This document shows, one piece after another, positions 1 through 7,894 of a stretch of 64,000 nucleotides of DNA (position 1 is its first letter; the number at the start of each line of letters is the position of its first letter). The notes beneath the pieces were generated by a model. That model was given only the letters and a program-made list of their open reading frames with translations. It searched no databases and was not told the DNA's origin. The position numbers were made by a program, and so were the translations under genes. Source of the DNA: Marvinbryantia formatexigens DSM 14469 (GTDB lineage: Bacteria > Bacillota > Clostridia > Lachnospirales > Lachnospiraceae). The stretch covers positions 3,265,001-3,329,000 of the forward strand of contig NZ_CP102268.1 of assembly GCF_025148285.1 (NCBI RefSeq), written 5' to 3'.

Positions 1-339
1 GCAGTAGGTTATGTAAGCCCACACCAGCTTTCCGGTGCTTCCGAAATCCGGAATATAGAAGGTGAGAAATGTAAATATGGCAAACGGGACGGCGCCAAGC
101 AGGAAGTACGGTCTTCCCTGTCCCCACTTTGAGTGTGTCCGGTCGACGATCAGTCCCATTCCGGTGTCTGTTATTGCGTCAATAAATTTTGTTACAAGCA
201 TCATAGTGCCCGCCGCTGCGGCGGTAATTCCGAATACATCTGTATAAAAAACCATCAGATAGGATGCCATCGTACTGAAAACAAGATTACATCCGAGGTC
301 CCCAATACCGTATCCAATTCGCTTTCCCCATTTTTTCAT
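1..339 (-). CDS. GPH-family sugar:cation symporter, N-terminal part
   Basis: The first 113 residues of a glycoside-pentoside-hexuronide (MelB/XynP-like) transporter; the rest lies beyond the window edge. It starts MKKWGKRIGYGIGDLG and continues through hydrophobic segments with the family's cytoplasmic loop, here DAITDTGMGLIVDRT, followed by the KWGQGRPY motif typical of GPH carriers. Such proteins import di- or oligosaccharides or glycosides with Na+ or H+. The start is set by AGGAG just upstream of the ATG. It lies downstream of the SDR gene on the same strand, but hairpins separate them, so it may have its own transcript. The substrate cannot be told from this fragment. A second full-length GPH gene lies at 18.6 kb. 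Confidence 0.9.
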   Translation of the reverse strand, partial: MKKWGKRIGYGIGDLGCNLVFSTMASYLMVFYTDVFGITAAAAGTMMLVTKFIDAITDTGMGLIVDRTHSKWGQGRPYFLLGAVPFAIFTFLTFYIPDFGSTGKLVWAYITYC

Positions 340-805
340 GGCGTTCTCCTTTTCGATTTTTATTCCCGCGGGCAATGAGCCGGGTGCCGTGCCTGCCGCG
401 GGGTATTTCGTTGTATGATGCCAGGGTCAAAAGGTCTGAGCTCACATGAGCTTGCTCATAAGTGGGCGTAAGACCTTGGGACCCGCCCCGATATGAGCAT
501 AAAAGTGGGATGTATATCCCACGATATGCGAATAGCGGGTAGGATTGTGGAAGTGCGAAGCACGTAACAATCCGTAGGCATCATATTTAGGGCTTTTGCC
601 CCCAACATCGTTGCATTATGCGGATGGTACGTTTTGTTAAAAATACCTCCGGCTGCGGATGCCGCCGGAGGGTAGTATTCCCGCATGCAGCAAAACAGGT
701 GGCTGAATCTGTGCGGATATCTGGCGGTGCGGGGATTTGTTCCCCGCGGTTTGCTGCACGCAGCATTTTGCGTCCCGCAGTTTTTCTGCGGGGTATTGAC
801 TCATT
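340..805. other. intergenic region with hairpins and a dispersed repeat
   Basis: No convincing gene. Positions 357-392 carry, in reverse orientation, a repeat with the palindrome CCCGCGGG that recurs near 47.8 and 50.2 kb. Near the SDR stop codon there are three GC-rich hairpins at about 640-674, 729-752 and 781-801. The rest (about 430-640) shows nothing I recognise. Confidence 0.6.
640..674 (-). terminator. probable terminator downstream of the SDR gene
   Basis: Read on the minus strand, CTCCGGC and GCCGGAG form a stem followed by ATTTTT. It lies about 130 bp past the SDR stop codon; the hairpins at 729-752 and 781-801 are closer but lack a T run. Confidence 0.5.
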
Positions 806-1582
806 TTAGAAGCAGGTGAATGCTCCGTCGATGATGAAGTCTGAGCCTGTTGTGAAGGTGCTGGTATCTCCGGCGAGATATACGCAGATGGATTCCAGCT
901 CTTCCGGTTTGCCCATTCTTCCGAGCGGTGCCATTTCGTTCCATTTCTCAATCAGCGGAATCAGTGTCGGGGAGTTCAGAGTAAGCTCTGTTCCGATGTA
1001 TCCCGGACTGATGCTGTTTACGCGCACGCCGCGCTTTGCCCATTCAATGGCGAGCGATTTTGTAAGCTGGATGACGCCGGCCTTGGAAGCGTTGTAAGCG
1101 CACTGCGGCTGCGGAACATTTACAATATGTGCGGACATGGAAGCGGTGTTGATGATGGAGCCGCCGCCGTTTGCCAGCATGTATTTTCCGGCTGCAATAT
1201 CCGTGAGGAAGATGCCGTTCAGATTGATGTTGATGACTTTGCTCCACTGCTCCCAGGTCATTTCTTCCGCCGGGGCGTTGATGCAGATGCCTGCGTTGTT
1301 GTGGCAGAAATCAAGTCCGCCGAGCTCCTGCACGACCTGTGCGACCATCGCGTCTACCTGGTCTTTGTCTGTGCAGTCGGTTTTGATGGCGATTACCTTT
1401 CTGCCTGTTTTTTCTGCGATTTCTGCAGCGGTTTTCTTTGCTTCTTCGATGTCAAGGTCTACGATTGCCACATCCGCGCCAGCTTCAGCGAAGGCGGTTG
1501 CCGTACACTTTCCGATACCTCTGGCAGCGCCGGTAACAAATCCTTTTTTTCCATCCAGTCTCATTTTTTCAATAATACCCAT
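806..1582 (-). CDS. SDR-family NAD(P)-dependent oxidoreductase
   Basis: A 258-residue classical short-chain dehydrogenase. The cofactor motif TGAARGIG is at 17-24, NNAG at 95-98, the catalytic Ser at 148, and YNASK (Tyr163, Lys167) completes the active site. The length is typical. It resembles sugar-alcohol or ketose reductases (arabinitol/sorbose type), but the substrate is not settled by sequence. AGGAG lies 6-7 bp before the ATG; an internal Met at residue 7 is a weaker alternative. It is divergent from a ROK repressor and upstream of a GPH sugar symporter, so a role in sugar or polyol catabolism under ROK control is the simplest inference. Operator-like repeats cover its promoter. Confidence 0.9.
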   Translation of the reverse strand: MGIIEKMRLDGKKGFVTGAARGIGKCTATAFAEAGADVAIVDLDIEEAKKTAAEIAEKTGRKVIAIKTDCTDKDQVDAMVAQVVQELGGLDFCHNNAGICINAPAEEMTWEQWSKVININLNGIFLTDIAAGKYMLANGGGSIINTASMSAHIVNVPQPQCAYNASKAGVIQLTKSLAIEWAKRGVRVNSISPGYIGTELTLNSPTLIPLIEKWNEMAPLGRMGKPEELESICVYLAGDTSTFTTGSDFIIDGAFTCF

Positions 1583-1599
1583 GTTCGTTCTCCTTTTCT

Positions 1600-1686
1600 T
1601 TTTGTAAAACTGTTTATGAATTTAATTTTGTAAAACGGTTTTATTTATTGTGATATTATAGTAACTCATTTTGCAAAATAGGTCAA
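1600..1686 (-). promoter_or_regulatory. SDR promoter with ROK-type operator repeats
   Basis: On the minus strand a -35 TTGACC (complement of 1681-1686) is followed after 17 bp by TACTAT, or after 20 bp by TATAAT. The perfect palindrome ATTTTGCAAAAT (1668-1679) lies between -35 and -10. Two direct repeats of TTTTGTAAAAC(T/G)GTTT at 1600-1615 and 1626-1642 lie between the promoter and the start codon. ROK repressors bind TTTTG...CAAAA-type sites, and the divergent gene is a ROK repressor. Confidence 0.6.
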
Positions 1687-1894
1687 TATTACATTGTTTA
1701 CAAAGTTGAATGTCGATTTTTGTATATAATTACCAAAGAGGGGCGATGCACGGCTGTGAACGGAGTGAACAGCAGCCGGTATCCGGGGTATTCCACCTGT
1801 CCGGGGGATTTTTGTTGAAATAGAAGAAGATAAATTGTATAATGATTTTAGCAAATGGTTTTGCGAATATGACACCGGGGAGGAGCCTGCTATT

Positions 1895-3034
1895 ATGAAT
1901 ACATTTTCGCTTACGGATATAAAGAAGAAAAATCTGTCGGATGTTTATCATTTTATTTATTATCATCCGGACTGCTCCAAGCAGTCGATTGCCAATGCGC
2001 TGGAAATCAGTCTGCCGACGGTTTCGCAGCATCTTTCCACGCTGTTGGAGGAGAGGCTGATTGAGAAAGCGGGGCAGCTTGCGTCGGCGGTGGGACGGCG
2101 TGCGGCGGCATACCGGATTATTCCGGACGCCCGGATTGCCGTTGGAATTGAGATACTGGATAAGAAGGTTTATATTACCGCGCTGAATCTGTATGGAAAG
2201 AAGGAGGCGAAGGAGCGGTATAGTCTGGTTTTTCATGCTGACGATTTGTATTTTGATGATTTGCAGAAGCTTGTGAAGGAGTTTATGCAGAAGTACCGGT
2301 ACCGGGAGGAGCAGCTTCTTGGAATCGGTCTGGGTATCCAGGGGCTGACTTCGCCGGACGGCGCGCGCGTTACTTATGGAAAAATTCTTGACTGTACGGG
2401 ATGGTCTATCGGGCGGTTTGCCGGTTATTTTCGTGTGCCGTGCAGATTTCTTCACGATGCGGAGTGCGCGTCGAACAGCGAGCTCTGGGAGAATCCGCAA
2501 ATCAGTGACGCGATTTATCTTTCTATCGGGCAGCATCTTGGCGGTGCTGTGATACTTGGCGGCGAGTTGCAGAAAGGGCTTACCGGAAAATCCGGTACCT
2601 TCGAGCATATGTCGCTGGTGCCGGACGGGCGGACGTGCTACTGCGGAAGGAAGGGCTGTGCCGAGTGCTACTGCTCCGGTGAGTTTCTTGCAGGACCGGG
2701 GATGGAGCCGGAGGAGTTTTTTGCGAAAAAGGAGCAGGGCGACGCCGCCTGCCTGGAAAGGTGGGAGGAATATCGCCGGTATCTGTCCATGCTGATTAAT
2801 AATCTTCATATGGTTATGGAAAATACGATTATTCTCGGCGGCAATATCGCGTCGCTTTTTTCGGAAGAGGATATTGCGGCGGTGCGGGCGGATGTGCTGC
2901 AGCGCTCCACCTTTCTGGATGATGTTTCTTATATCATTCAGGGAAAGTGCCGCAGCGATGCCGTGTCTATCGGAGCGGCGCTGCCGTTCATAAAAGAATT
3001 TCTCCGGGACATCGGGACGGAAGCCGCGATGTGA
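1895..3034 (+). CDS. ROK-family transcriptional repressor
   Basis: A 379-residue ROK (XylR/NagC-like) regulator. A winged helix-turn-helix occupies about residues 12-60 (KQSIANALEISLPTVSQHLS), followed by a sugar-kinase-like ROK domain with the zinc-binding CYCGRKGC cluster at 248-255 and an upstream GTFEHM histidine. Such proteins release DNA on binding a sugar or sugar phosphate. I chose the ATG at 1895, preceded by GGGGAGGAG; an open frame reaches 1835 but has no ribosome site there. It is divergent from the SDR gene, whose promoter carries matching operator-like repeats, so local repression and autoregulation are likely. The inducer is unknown. Confidence 0.9.
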   Translation: MNTFSLTDIKKKNLSDVYHFIYYHPDCSKQSIANALEISLPTVSQHLSTLLEERLIEKAGQLASAVGRRAAAYRIIPDARIAVGIEILDKKVYITALNLYGKKEAKERYSLVFHADDLYFDDLQKLVKEFMQKYRYREEQLLGIGLGIQGLTSPDGARVTYGKILDCTGWSIGRFAGYFRVPCRFLHDAECASNSELWENPQISDAIYLSIGQHLGGAVILGGELQKGLTGKSGTFEHMSLVPDGRTCYCGRKGCAECYCSGEFLAGPGMEPEEFFAKKEQGDAACLERWEEYRRYLSMLINNLHMVMENTIILGGNIASLFSEEDIAAVRADVLQRSTFLDDVSYIIQGKCRSDAVSIGAALPFIKEFLRDIGTEAAM

Positions 3035-3170
3035 ACCGTGTGTGGTCTGCGGCTGTGTGCATGACTAAGGCGTGTTTTTGACCGTACTTACAGTATGGCA
3101 CCGGGATCGCCTGCCAGCAGGACGGGTGAAAGATGGGATGCAGTTCTAAGAAGTATGTGTGGAGGGATAA

Positions 3171-3214
3171 TTAACCTGCACTTGACCTGTTACTATAGGT
3201 CAAGTGCAGGTTAA
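3171..3214. repeat. perfect 18-bp inverted repeat
   Basis: Arms at 3171-3188 (TTAACCTGCACTTGACCT) and 3197-3214 are perfectly complementary with an 8-nt loop. It lies between the convergent ROK gene and small XRE gene, so it may act as a bidirectional terminator, although no T run follows on the plus strand. Confidence 0.7.
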
Positions 3215-3223
3215 GTTGAAAAA

Positions 3224-3466
3224 CTAATAATATGATTTTTCCGGTTTATATTCGTGGTCGTCGAGGAGGTTTTTTTCAAATTGCATAATATCCTGCACTT
3301 TGCAGTCCAATATCTGGCATAGTACGTCGATCGTATGAGTGTTTACATACGCGTTTGCGCGCAGGCGGCTTAATTGTCCGGCTGAGAAGTTATGCTCTTT
3401 AATGAGTTTGTATTGTGTAATGCCTTTCTTTTTCATTGTTTCCCAAAGTGGTTCGTAAGTTATCAT
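3224..3466 (-). CDS. small XRE/Cro-type helix-turn-helix regulator
   Basis: An 80-residue protein that is essentially one Cro/C1-type DNA-binding domain: TQYKLIKEHNFSAGQLSRLR forms the helix-turn-helix and DVLCQILDCKVQDIMQFE the last helices. It has no effector domain, like the small YozG-type regulators of Firmicutes. It is divergent from the Ig-like surface protein gene, and a 24-bp palindrome sits at that gene's promoter, so it is the likely repressor of that gene and perhaps of itself. The C-terminal lysine/tyrosine tail has no recognised function. Confidence 0.85.
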   Translation of the reverse strand: MITYEPLWETMKKKGITQYKLIKEHNFSAGQLSRLRANAYVNTHTIDVLCQILDCKVQDIMQFEKNLLDDHEYKPEKSYY

Positions 3467-3498
3467 TATCTGGCTGTCCTTTCAAGTTTAGTTTCTAC

Positions 3499-3552
3499 TT
3501 GAATATTAGCCAGTTGCGGGGTATAATAATATTAGCCATATATGGCTAATAT
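3499..3552 (+). promoter_or_regulatory. promoter and palindromic operator of the Ig-like protein gene
   Basis: TTGAAT at 3499-3504 and TATAAT at 3522-3527 are spaced by 17 bp. A perfect 24-bp palindrome at 3529-3552 (arm ATATTAGCCATA) directly follows the -10 and would cover the start of transcription. A further copy of the half-site AATATTAGCCA overlaps the -35 and spacer (3502-3512). Confidence 0.7.
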
Positions 3553-3569
3553 AGAAAGGAGAGAGAAAA

Positions 3570-4796
3570 ATGAGAAAAAAGAAAGGGAAAATGTGGAAGC
3601 TGCTTTTAAAGAGCCTGTTTCTGTGGGCGATGATTGTTTTTGCCCTTCCAGGGGTCAAAACGGATGCGGCAAAGATTACGCTCAACAAAACGAGCGTTTC
3701 TATTTATGAGGGAAAAACGTATAAGCTGGCTTTAAAAAATGTGACAAAAGGGAAAAAGGTAACATGGAAATCAAGTAAAAAAAGTGTAGCAGTAATTAAA
3801 GCAAACGGGACTTCCTGTACGATTACTGGAAAAAAGAATGGAACGGCTGTTATCAGCGCAAAAGTTGGAACAAAGACATATAAATGCAAAGTAACAGTGA
3901 AAAAATTGCCAGTAGCTTTGTCGGCCAAGACAAAAACCGTAAATGCAGGTTCCTCTTTCACACTATCTTTGCAAAATACATCTTCTACTGCAAAATGGAG
4001 CGTTTCAAATAAAAAAGTTCTGTCACTGAAGAAACTTGGAAAAAACAAATATAAGATTAGCGGTTTAAAGGCTGGGAAAGCAAACGTATATGCGCAAATT
4101 GGCAAAAAGAAATATACTTGCGCAGTGACGGTTAAAGCAAAGCCGGCTTCAGCAAAACCAGCGCCGACCTGTGTAGCAAATCAGACAGTGTATGTACATG
4201 ACACAAATATCCTTGATATTCCAGACTGTTTTATTTTTATTAAGAATCTGGATAAAAATGCAGCGATTACAAACATTAAATCTTCAAATACATATATAAA
4301 AGCTAAAAAAAGAAATGGGATGGATGCTATTCAGGTAGCAGCTGCTTCTTATCGCGATAATGCCGACCTTGCAAATATGACATCAAAGATTTCATTTTCG
4401 GTGATCCAAAATGGGAAGACTTATAATTTGTCATGTAATATTATTGTGAAAGAAATGGAGTCACCTTTCAGCAGCTTTAAAATCGGGGAACAGGAGTTTG
4501 CAGGGCAGTACAAAGGAACTATGAGTGTGAGTGCAGAAATTACTGGCAGAAAAGTGATTTCCGTAAAAATGGCACCGGGATATATATTAGATCAGATTCT
4601 GGTATCTTACGGCTCAGATTCTAAGGAAGTGAAGAATGGTTCGGCTGTTGATTTTGATAAAGGAGATAATGCACATATAACTGTAAATTATCATATGACA
4701 AAAGCTCCGGTGAATTATGTTGCGCCCACATCATGGGATGCTGTGTCAAAGTCACCTCTGCATAGCTGGATATATTTCATTGGCTGGTCGTTTTAG
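3570..4796 (+). CDS. secreted protein with two bacterial Ig-like (BIG_2) domains
   Basis: A 408-residue exported protein. Residues 1-31 form a signal peptide with a very basic start (MRKKKGKMWK) and a hydrophobic core. Two BIG_2-type domains follow at about 33-110 and 112-188, each ending in the repeated KYKCKVTVK/KYTCAVTVK pattern. These are usually extracellular adhesion or spacer modules. The rest (about 195-408) I do not recognise. There is no LPXTG anchor, so it is either released or held non-covalently. It is lysine-rich and unusually AT-rich compared with its neighbours. The start follows AAAGGAGAGAG. It is divergent from, and probably repressed by, the small XRE regulator. Confidence 0.8.
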   Translation: MRKKKGKMWKLLLKSLFLWAMIVFALPGVKTDAAKITLNKTSVSIYEGKTYKLALKNVTKGKKVTWKSSKKSVAVIKANGTSCTITGKKNGTAVISAKVGTKTYKCKVTVKKLPVALSAKTKTVNAGSSFTLSLQNTSSTAKWSVSNKKVLSLKKLGKNKYKISGLKAGKANVYAQIGKKKYTCAVTVKAKPASAKPAPTCVANQTVYVHDTNILDIPDCFIFIKNLDKNAAITNIKSSNTYIKAKKRNGMDAIQVAAASYRDNADLANMTSKISFSVIQNGKTYNLSCNIIVKEMESPFSSFKIGEQEFAGQYKGTMSVSAEITGRKVISVKMAPGYILDQILVSYGSDSKEVKNGSAVDFDKGDNAHITVNYHMTKAPVNYVAPTSWDAVSKSPLHSWIYFIGWSF

Positions 4797-4852
4797 AAAA
4801 GGATGATAAAATCTGCTTTTTTAATTTGGAATGCAGCAATATGCGTAATGCG

Positions 4853-4879
4853 CCCCCGGAACGAAAGTTTCGGGGGTTT
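4853..4879 (+). terminator. terminator of the Ig-like protein gene
   Basis: CCCCCGGAAC and GTTTCGGGGG pair with a GAAA loop and one wobble pair; TTTG follows. Confidence 0.7.
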
Positions 4880-4895
4880 GTAATAGTAATAGGAG

Positions 4896-4950
4896 AAAGC
4901 CGTGCAGTAAACTTCGTGGCAGAGCCGCTCAGTCACGGGCATTCGCCCTA
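4896..4950. repeat. palindromic repeat family A, copy 1
   Basis: A ~54-bp unit (starts AGCCGTGCAGT, ends GGGCATTCGCCCT) that recurs at 7365-7421 and 7483-7538. It can fold: outer CCGTG/CACGG and inner GCGGC-AGA-GCCGC arms, the inner one weakened here by a G-to-T change. Confidence 0.75.
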
Positions 4951-4974
4951 ATGAAAAATCTGTGAGGAGCAGAA

Positions 4975-5011
4975 AGGAGCTGTCTTGAAAACTAGTTTCA
5001 GAAACAGCTCC
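4975..5011 (-). terminator. hairpin downstream of the CAP-domain gene
   Basis: GGAGCTGT and ACAGCTCC pair around a partly paired centre 7 bp past the stop codon of the minus-strand gene; a pyrimidine run (CTTTCT) follows on that strand. Confidence 0.5.
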
Positions 5012-5017
5012 ATAAGG

Positions 5018-6961
5018 TTATTTGGTAATTTTTACACGTTTGGCGCTACTCCAGCTTGAGTAATAGGTGGTCTTTCCGATGGTTTTGTAGCCTCTGACAG
5101 AGATTTGGTATGTTTTTCCTTTGGTCAGTCCGGTCAGTGCCTTTTGGCGGACGGAAGCCTTCACCTTCACGGTTTTTGTGACGGAGCCTGTCTTGTAAGC
5201 TATCTGGTAGCCTGTAACACTGGCCGTCTTCTTCCATATGACGGAGATTTTTTTGCCGGAAATGTTTTTCGCACTGGTGAGAACAGGCGTCTTCAGCTTG
5301 ACGGCATGGCAGTATTTGCAGGTATTATTTTTATACGTGTGCTTGGCTGTCACTGTCTTTTTGCAGGTCTTGCACACGGCCTTATGTTTGGTGTTGCTGG
5401 CAATCGTGTAGGTATACTTGTGACCCTTCGCTTTGCTCTGTACTATTTCTACGCTTTCTTTTATAGAAAGATTTCCCAGTGTAGCGGATGCGGTATAGAT
5501 GGTACTTCCGGCTTTCGTGCAGGTGGCCGTGGTTTTTTGGGTAACGGTACATTTTACGGTTTGGGTGCTGCCGCAGCTACTGCAGGTAAAAACAGCATTG
5601 CATGAAGTAATCCCTCTCCATATAAGTTCCGGGTTTTCATATTGATGTCCGGTAGCGGGGATACTCTCTCTTTTTTTCGCGCCGCAGACGGTACAGGAAT
5701 AAGCCTTTGTTCCGGCAGCCGTACAGGTGGCGTTCTTCTCAAGTTTCGGGTTTTCATATTGATGTCCGGTAGCGGGGATGCTCTCTTGCTTTTTCGCGCC
5801 GCAGACGGTACAGGAATAAGCCTTCGTTCCGGCAGCTGTACAGGTGGCATTCTTCTCGATTGTAGCGCTTGCCGAATACTGATGACTTCCGAGGGGACCA
5901 TATTCCTTTCCGCAGAGAACGCATACCGCCTTGTGCTGACAGGTAGCGGTACCGCCTGTGTGCTGGCAGGTGGCGGGTGTGGTTGTCGTATCACTCAGTG
6001 AGAAGAAATTTACCTGGTACTGTACGGACAGATTCGTTCCGGTAATAGTGACCTGGAAAAGGTCGCCGGAATTGTAATTACCAATCCCGGCCGGTCTGAA
6101 AATAATACATCCTTTCTGACCGTAATTAGAATTCTCGATATAGAAATCACCGTTCGAGGAGCTTTTGGAGAACGACCAGGTACGTCCGTCGTTAAGTCTT
6201 TTCAAGGTTACGGATGCATTTGCGACCGGGGTACCCATAGAGATACTCCAGGGCATCGCCTGGTCAAAAAATTCAAGCGGCATATTTTGAGCCGGCCAGG
6301 CGACTCCTTTGTATGCCGTAGGCTGGCCACTGCCGTCAAAGGCATACATGGCATAATAGTCATTGTCAATGCCAAAGCCTGTATATTGCATGGTCGGGTT
6401 TAGGCACCATCTTCTGTGACCCACACGGTCGATGTTGTTGCTTTGCTTATCGGACATCCAGCCAAAGACGATTTCGTCATACAGCGTTTTGTATCCCCAG
6501 CCAATATTGGAGGAGCGCGCGCCCTGCGAAGCCTTCTCGTACATCGCATCGCTCATGCCGGGGAGCTGTGCAGGATCATGGGATAAATATCCCTGTACAT
6601 AATTAATCAGCGCCGCTGCCTGGGCCAATTCTTGATAATCGGTTTTGATCTGTACATTATAGGGAATACCTGCAATGTAGCGAACCATATTCAGTGTGTT
6701 TAAGCCGTTTTGGAGCGTCGCTGAGCTGACCTGTCCGAGACTGTATGGCGCTGTGTTTACGGGTGGATTCGTATAACTGGTTGCCAGTTTTCTGGGGTTC
6801 AGTTTTTTCATCATTGCCTTGATTTCGCTCTGTGAGTGGACATCTACGCTGATGCCGGTTGCGGCACGCGCCTGTCCGGCGGGAAATACAAGGCATAGCA
6901 GCATTAGAATACAGGCGAAAGCTGTTTTCATGCAATAGTTTTTTCTCTTTCCTGATTTCAT
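5018..6961 (-). CDS. secreted CAP-domain protein with cysteine-rich repeats and C-terminal Fn3
   Basis: A 647-residue exported protein. Signal peptide 1-33 (FPAGQARA before the cut). A CAP/SCP-like domain spans about 75-325; VGHRRWCLNP (180-189) matches the clostridial CAP core. Two near-identical ~39-residue repeats at about 364-441 carry ATCTAAGTKAYSCTVCGAKK, a Cys-x2-Cys pattern suggesting metal or disulfide stabilisation, and further Cys pairs follow to about 555. A fibronectin type III domain ends the protein (KTPVLTSAKNISGKKISVIW onward). No sortase motif. A role at the cell surface is inferred; CAP proteins in clostridia are mostly uncharacterised. AGGGAG precedes the start and its own promoter lies 50-80 bp upstream. 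Confidence 0.8.
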   Translation of the reverse strand: MKSGKRKNYCMKTAFACILMLLCLVFPAGQARAATGISVDVHSQSEIKAMMKKLNPRKLATSYTNPPVNTAPYSLGQVSSATLQNGLNTLNMVRYIAGIPYNVQIKTDYQELAQAAALINYVQGYLSHDPAQLPGMSDAMYEKASQGARSSNIGWGYKTLYDEIVFGWMSDKQSNNIDRVGHRRWCLNPTMQYTGFGIDNDYYAMYAFDGSGQPTAYKGVAWPAQNMPLEFFDQAMPWSISMGTPVANASVTLKRLNDGRTWSFSKSSSNGDFYIENSNYGQKGCIIFRPAGIGNYNSGDLFQVTITGTNLSVQYQVNFFSLSDTTTTPATCQHTGGTATCQHKAVCVLCGKEYGPLGSHQYSASATIEKNATCTAAGTKAYSCTVCGAKKQESIPATGHQYENPKLEKNATCTAAGTKAYSCTVCGAKKRESIPATGHQYENPELIWRGITSCNAVFTCSSCGSTQTVKCTVTQKTTATCTKAGSTIYTASATLGNLSIKESVEIVQSKAKGHKYTYTIASNTKHKAVCKTCKKTVTAKHTYKNNTCKYCHAVKLKTPVLTSAKNISGKKISVIWKKTASVTGYQIAYKTGSVTKTVKVKASVRQKALTGLTKGKTYQISVRGYKTIGKTTYYSSWSSAKRVKITK

Positions 6962-7010
6962 ACATTTTCTCCCTTATTTTGCAAGTTTACAGTTATAAAT
7001 TTTCATTTTT

Positions 7011-7039
7011 ATCATAGCATACTTGACGGGGTGGTTCAA
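7011..7039 (-). promoter_or_regulatory. promoter of the CAP-domain gene
   Basis: On the minus strand TTGAAC (complement of 7034-7039) and TATGAT (complement of 7011-7016) are separated by 17 bp, about 50 bp upstream of the start codon. Confidence 0.65.
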
Positions 7040-7200
7040 GCAATAAACAGCTATATTCGCATGGTCATGATTTTTACGGTTACCTTCCACGGGGGAAGTA
7101 ATCGGATTTTTTCCCTAAGCCTGGAAGCTTATAATTGTTTCAGTAGTTCTTGTGATTACTTGGAATTTTTTGTAAAGTTTTTTTATATAGCGTAATACGG

Positions 7201-7377
7201 AGCAATAATCAAACGCCCGAACGGCATTTACTTTGCTGCTATTTTGATACTGGATGCCCAGACCTTGATATTTTTGATGAAAACGGTCCCTTTGTTGATT
7301 ATAAGGGTAACAAGACGGAGAAAAAGCTGTGCAAGCTCCCGCAGGCGATTACCAGAGTGCCGCGAGCCGTGCAGTGA
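7201..7377 (+). pseudogene. possible coding remnant
   Basis: In the frame starting at 7201 the DNA reads ...FDTGCPDLDIFDENGPFVDY and KGNKTEKKLCKLPQAITRVP up to a TGA, with balanced, protein-like composition but no start codon or ribosome site. Repeat family A begins inside its 3' end. I do not recognise the family. It may be the relic of a gene cut by the repeats, or chance. Confidence 0.25.
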
Positions 7378-7421
7378 GCTTCGCGGCAGAGCCGCTCAGT
7401 CACGGGCATTCGCCCTATATG
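7341..7421. repeat. palindromic repeat family A, copy 2
   Basis: Same unit as 4896-4950, with an extended left side (GCGATTACCAGAGTGCCGCG) that is shared with copy 3. Copies 2 and 3 are about 120 bp apart in the same orientation. Confidence 0.8.
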
Positions 7422-7460
7422 TCCCATCCGCCAGATGCCCGTTTGTGCGCAAGCGCCCAC

Positions 7461-7538
7461 GGGCGATTACCAGAGTGCTGCGAAAGCCGTGCAGTGAACT
7501 TCGCGGCAGAGCCGCTCAGTCACGGGCGTGCGCCCTAT
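7461..7538. repeat. palindromic repeat family A, copy 3
   Basis: Nearly identical to copy 2 over about 77 bp, including GCGATTACCAGAGTG on the left and the palindromic core with GCGGCAGAGCCGC. Confidence 0.8.
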
Positions 7539-7548
7539 GCATCCATCA

Positions 7549-7599
7549 AGGAAAGTTGTCTGCTGTGAGCAAGCTCCCGCAGAAACTTTCCTTTTTGGA
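7549..7599 (+). terminator. terminator-like hairpin
   Basis: AAGGAAAGTT and AACTTTCCTT pair, with CTGC/GCAG inside, followed by TTTTTGG. There is no intact gene directly upstream; it may belong to the gene remnant. Confidence 0.45.
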
Positions 7600-7661
7600 T
7601 GCGCACGGCTTTCTTGTATCGTGAAAAGTACAAAAAATGTGATTTTTTGCGCAAGGGAAAA

Positions 7662-7690
7662 TAGACAAGTTACCGGATTTGTGATATGAT
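7662..7690 (+). promoter_or_regulatory. nifJ promoter
   Basis: TAGACA (7662-7667) and TATGAT (7685-7690), spacing 17 bp, give a leader of about 195 nt before nifJ. Confidence 0.6.
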
Positions 7691-7894
7691 AATTCTATAT
7701 GAGAAGCTTCGGGGCTGCCTGGAGAGCATTGTGCCGCGCAAAGCGGCTGCGCTGTCCGGCAGACTGGTATGCCGTATGGACATGCTGTATGGGTATGCCA
7801 TATGAGCGGGCAGAGCCGGGGCTTCGGGTCATATGGTTCACATATGAAAGCCAGAACCCTCCGGGGTTCAAAAAAATAAGGAGGAATATCAAAA

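Noticed and set aside
7341-7538. Two tandem repeats that might be a short CRISPR array
   Set aside because: The repeats are ~77 bp and palindromic with a single ~43-bp interval, a third copy lies 2.5 kb away, and no cas gene is present.
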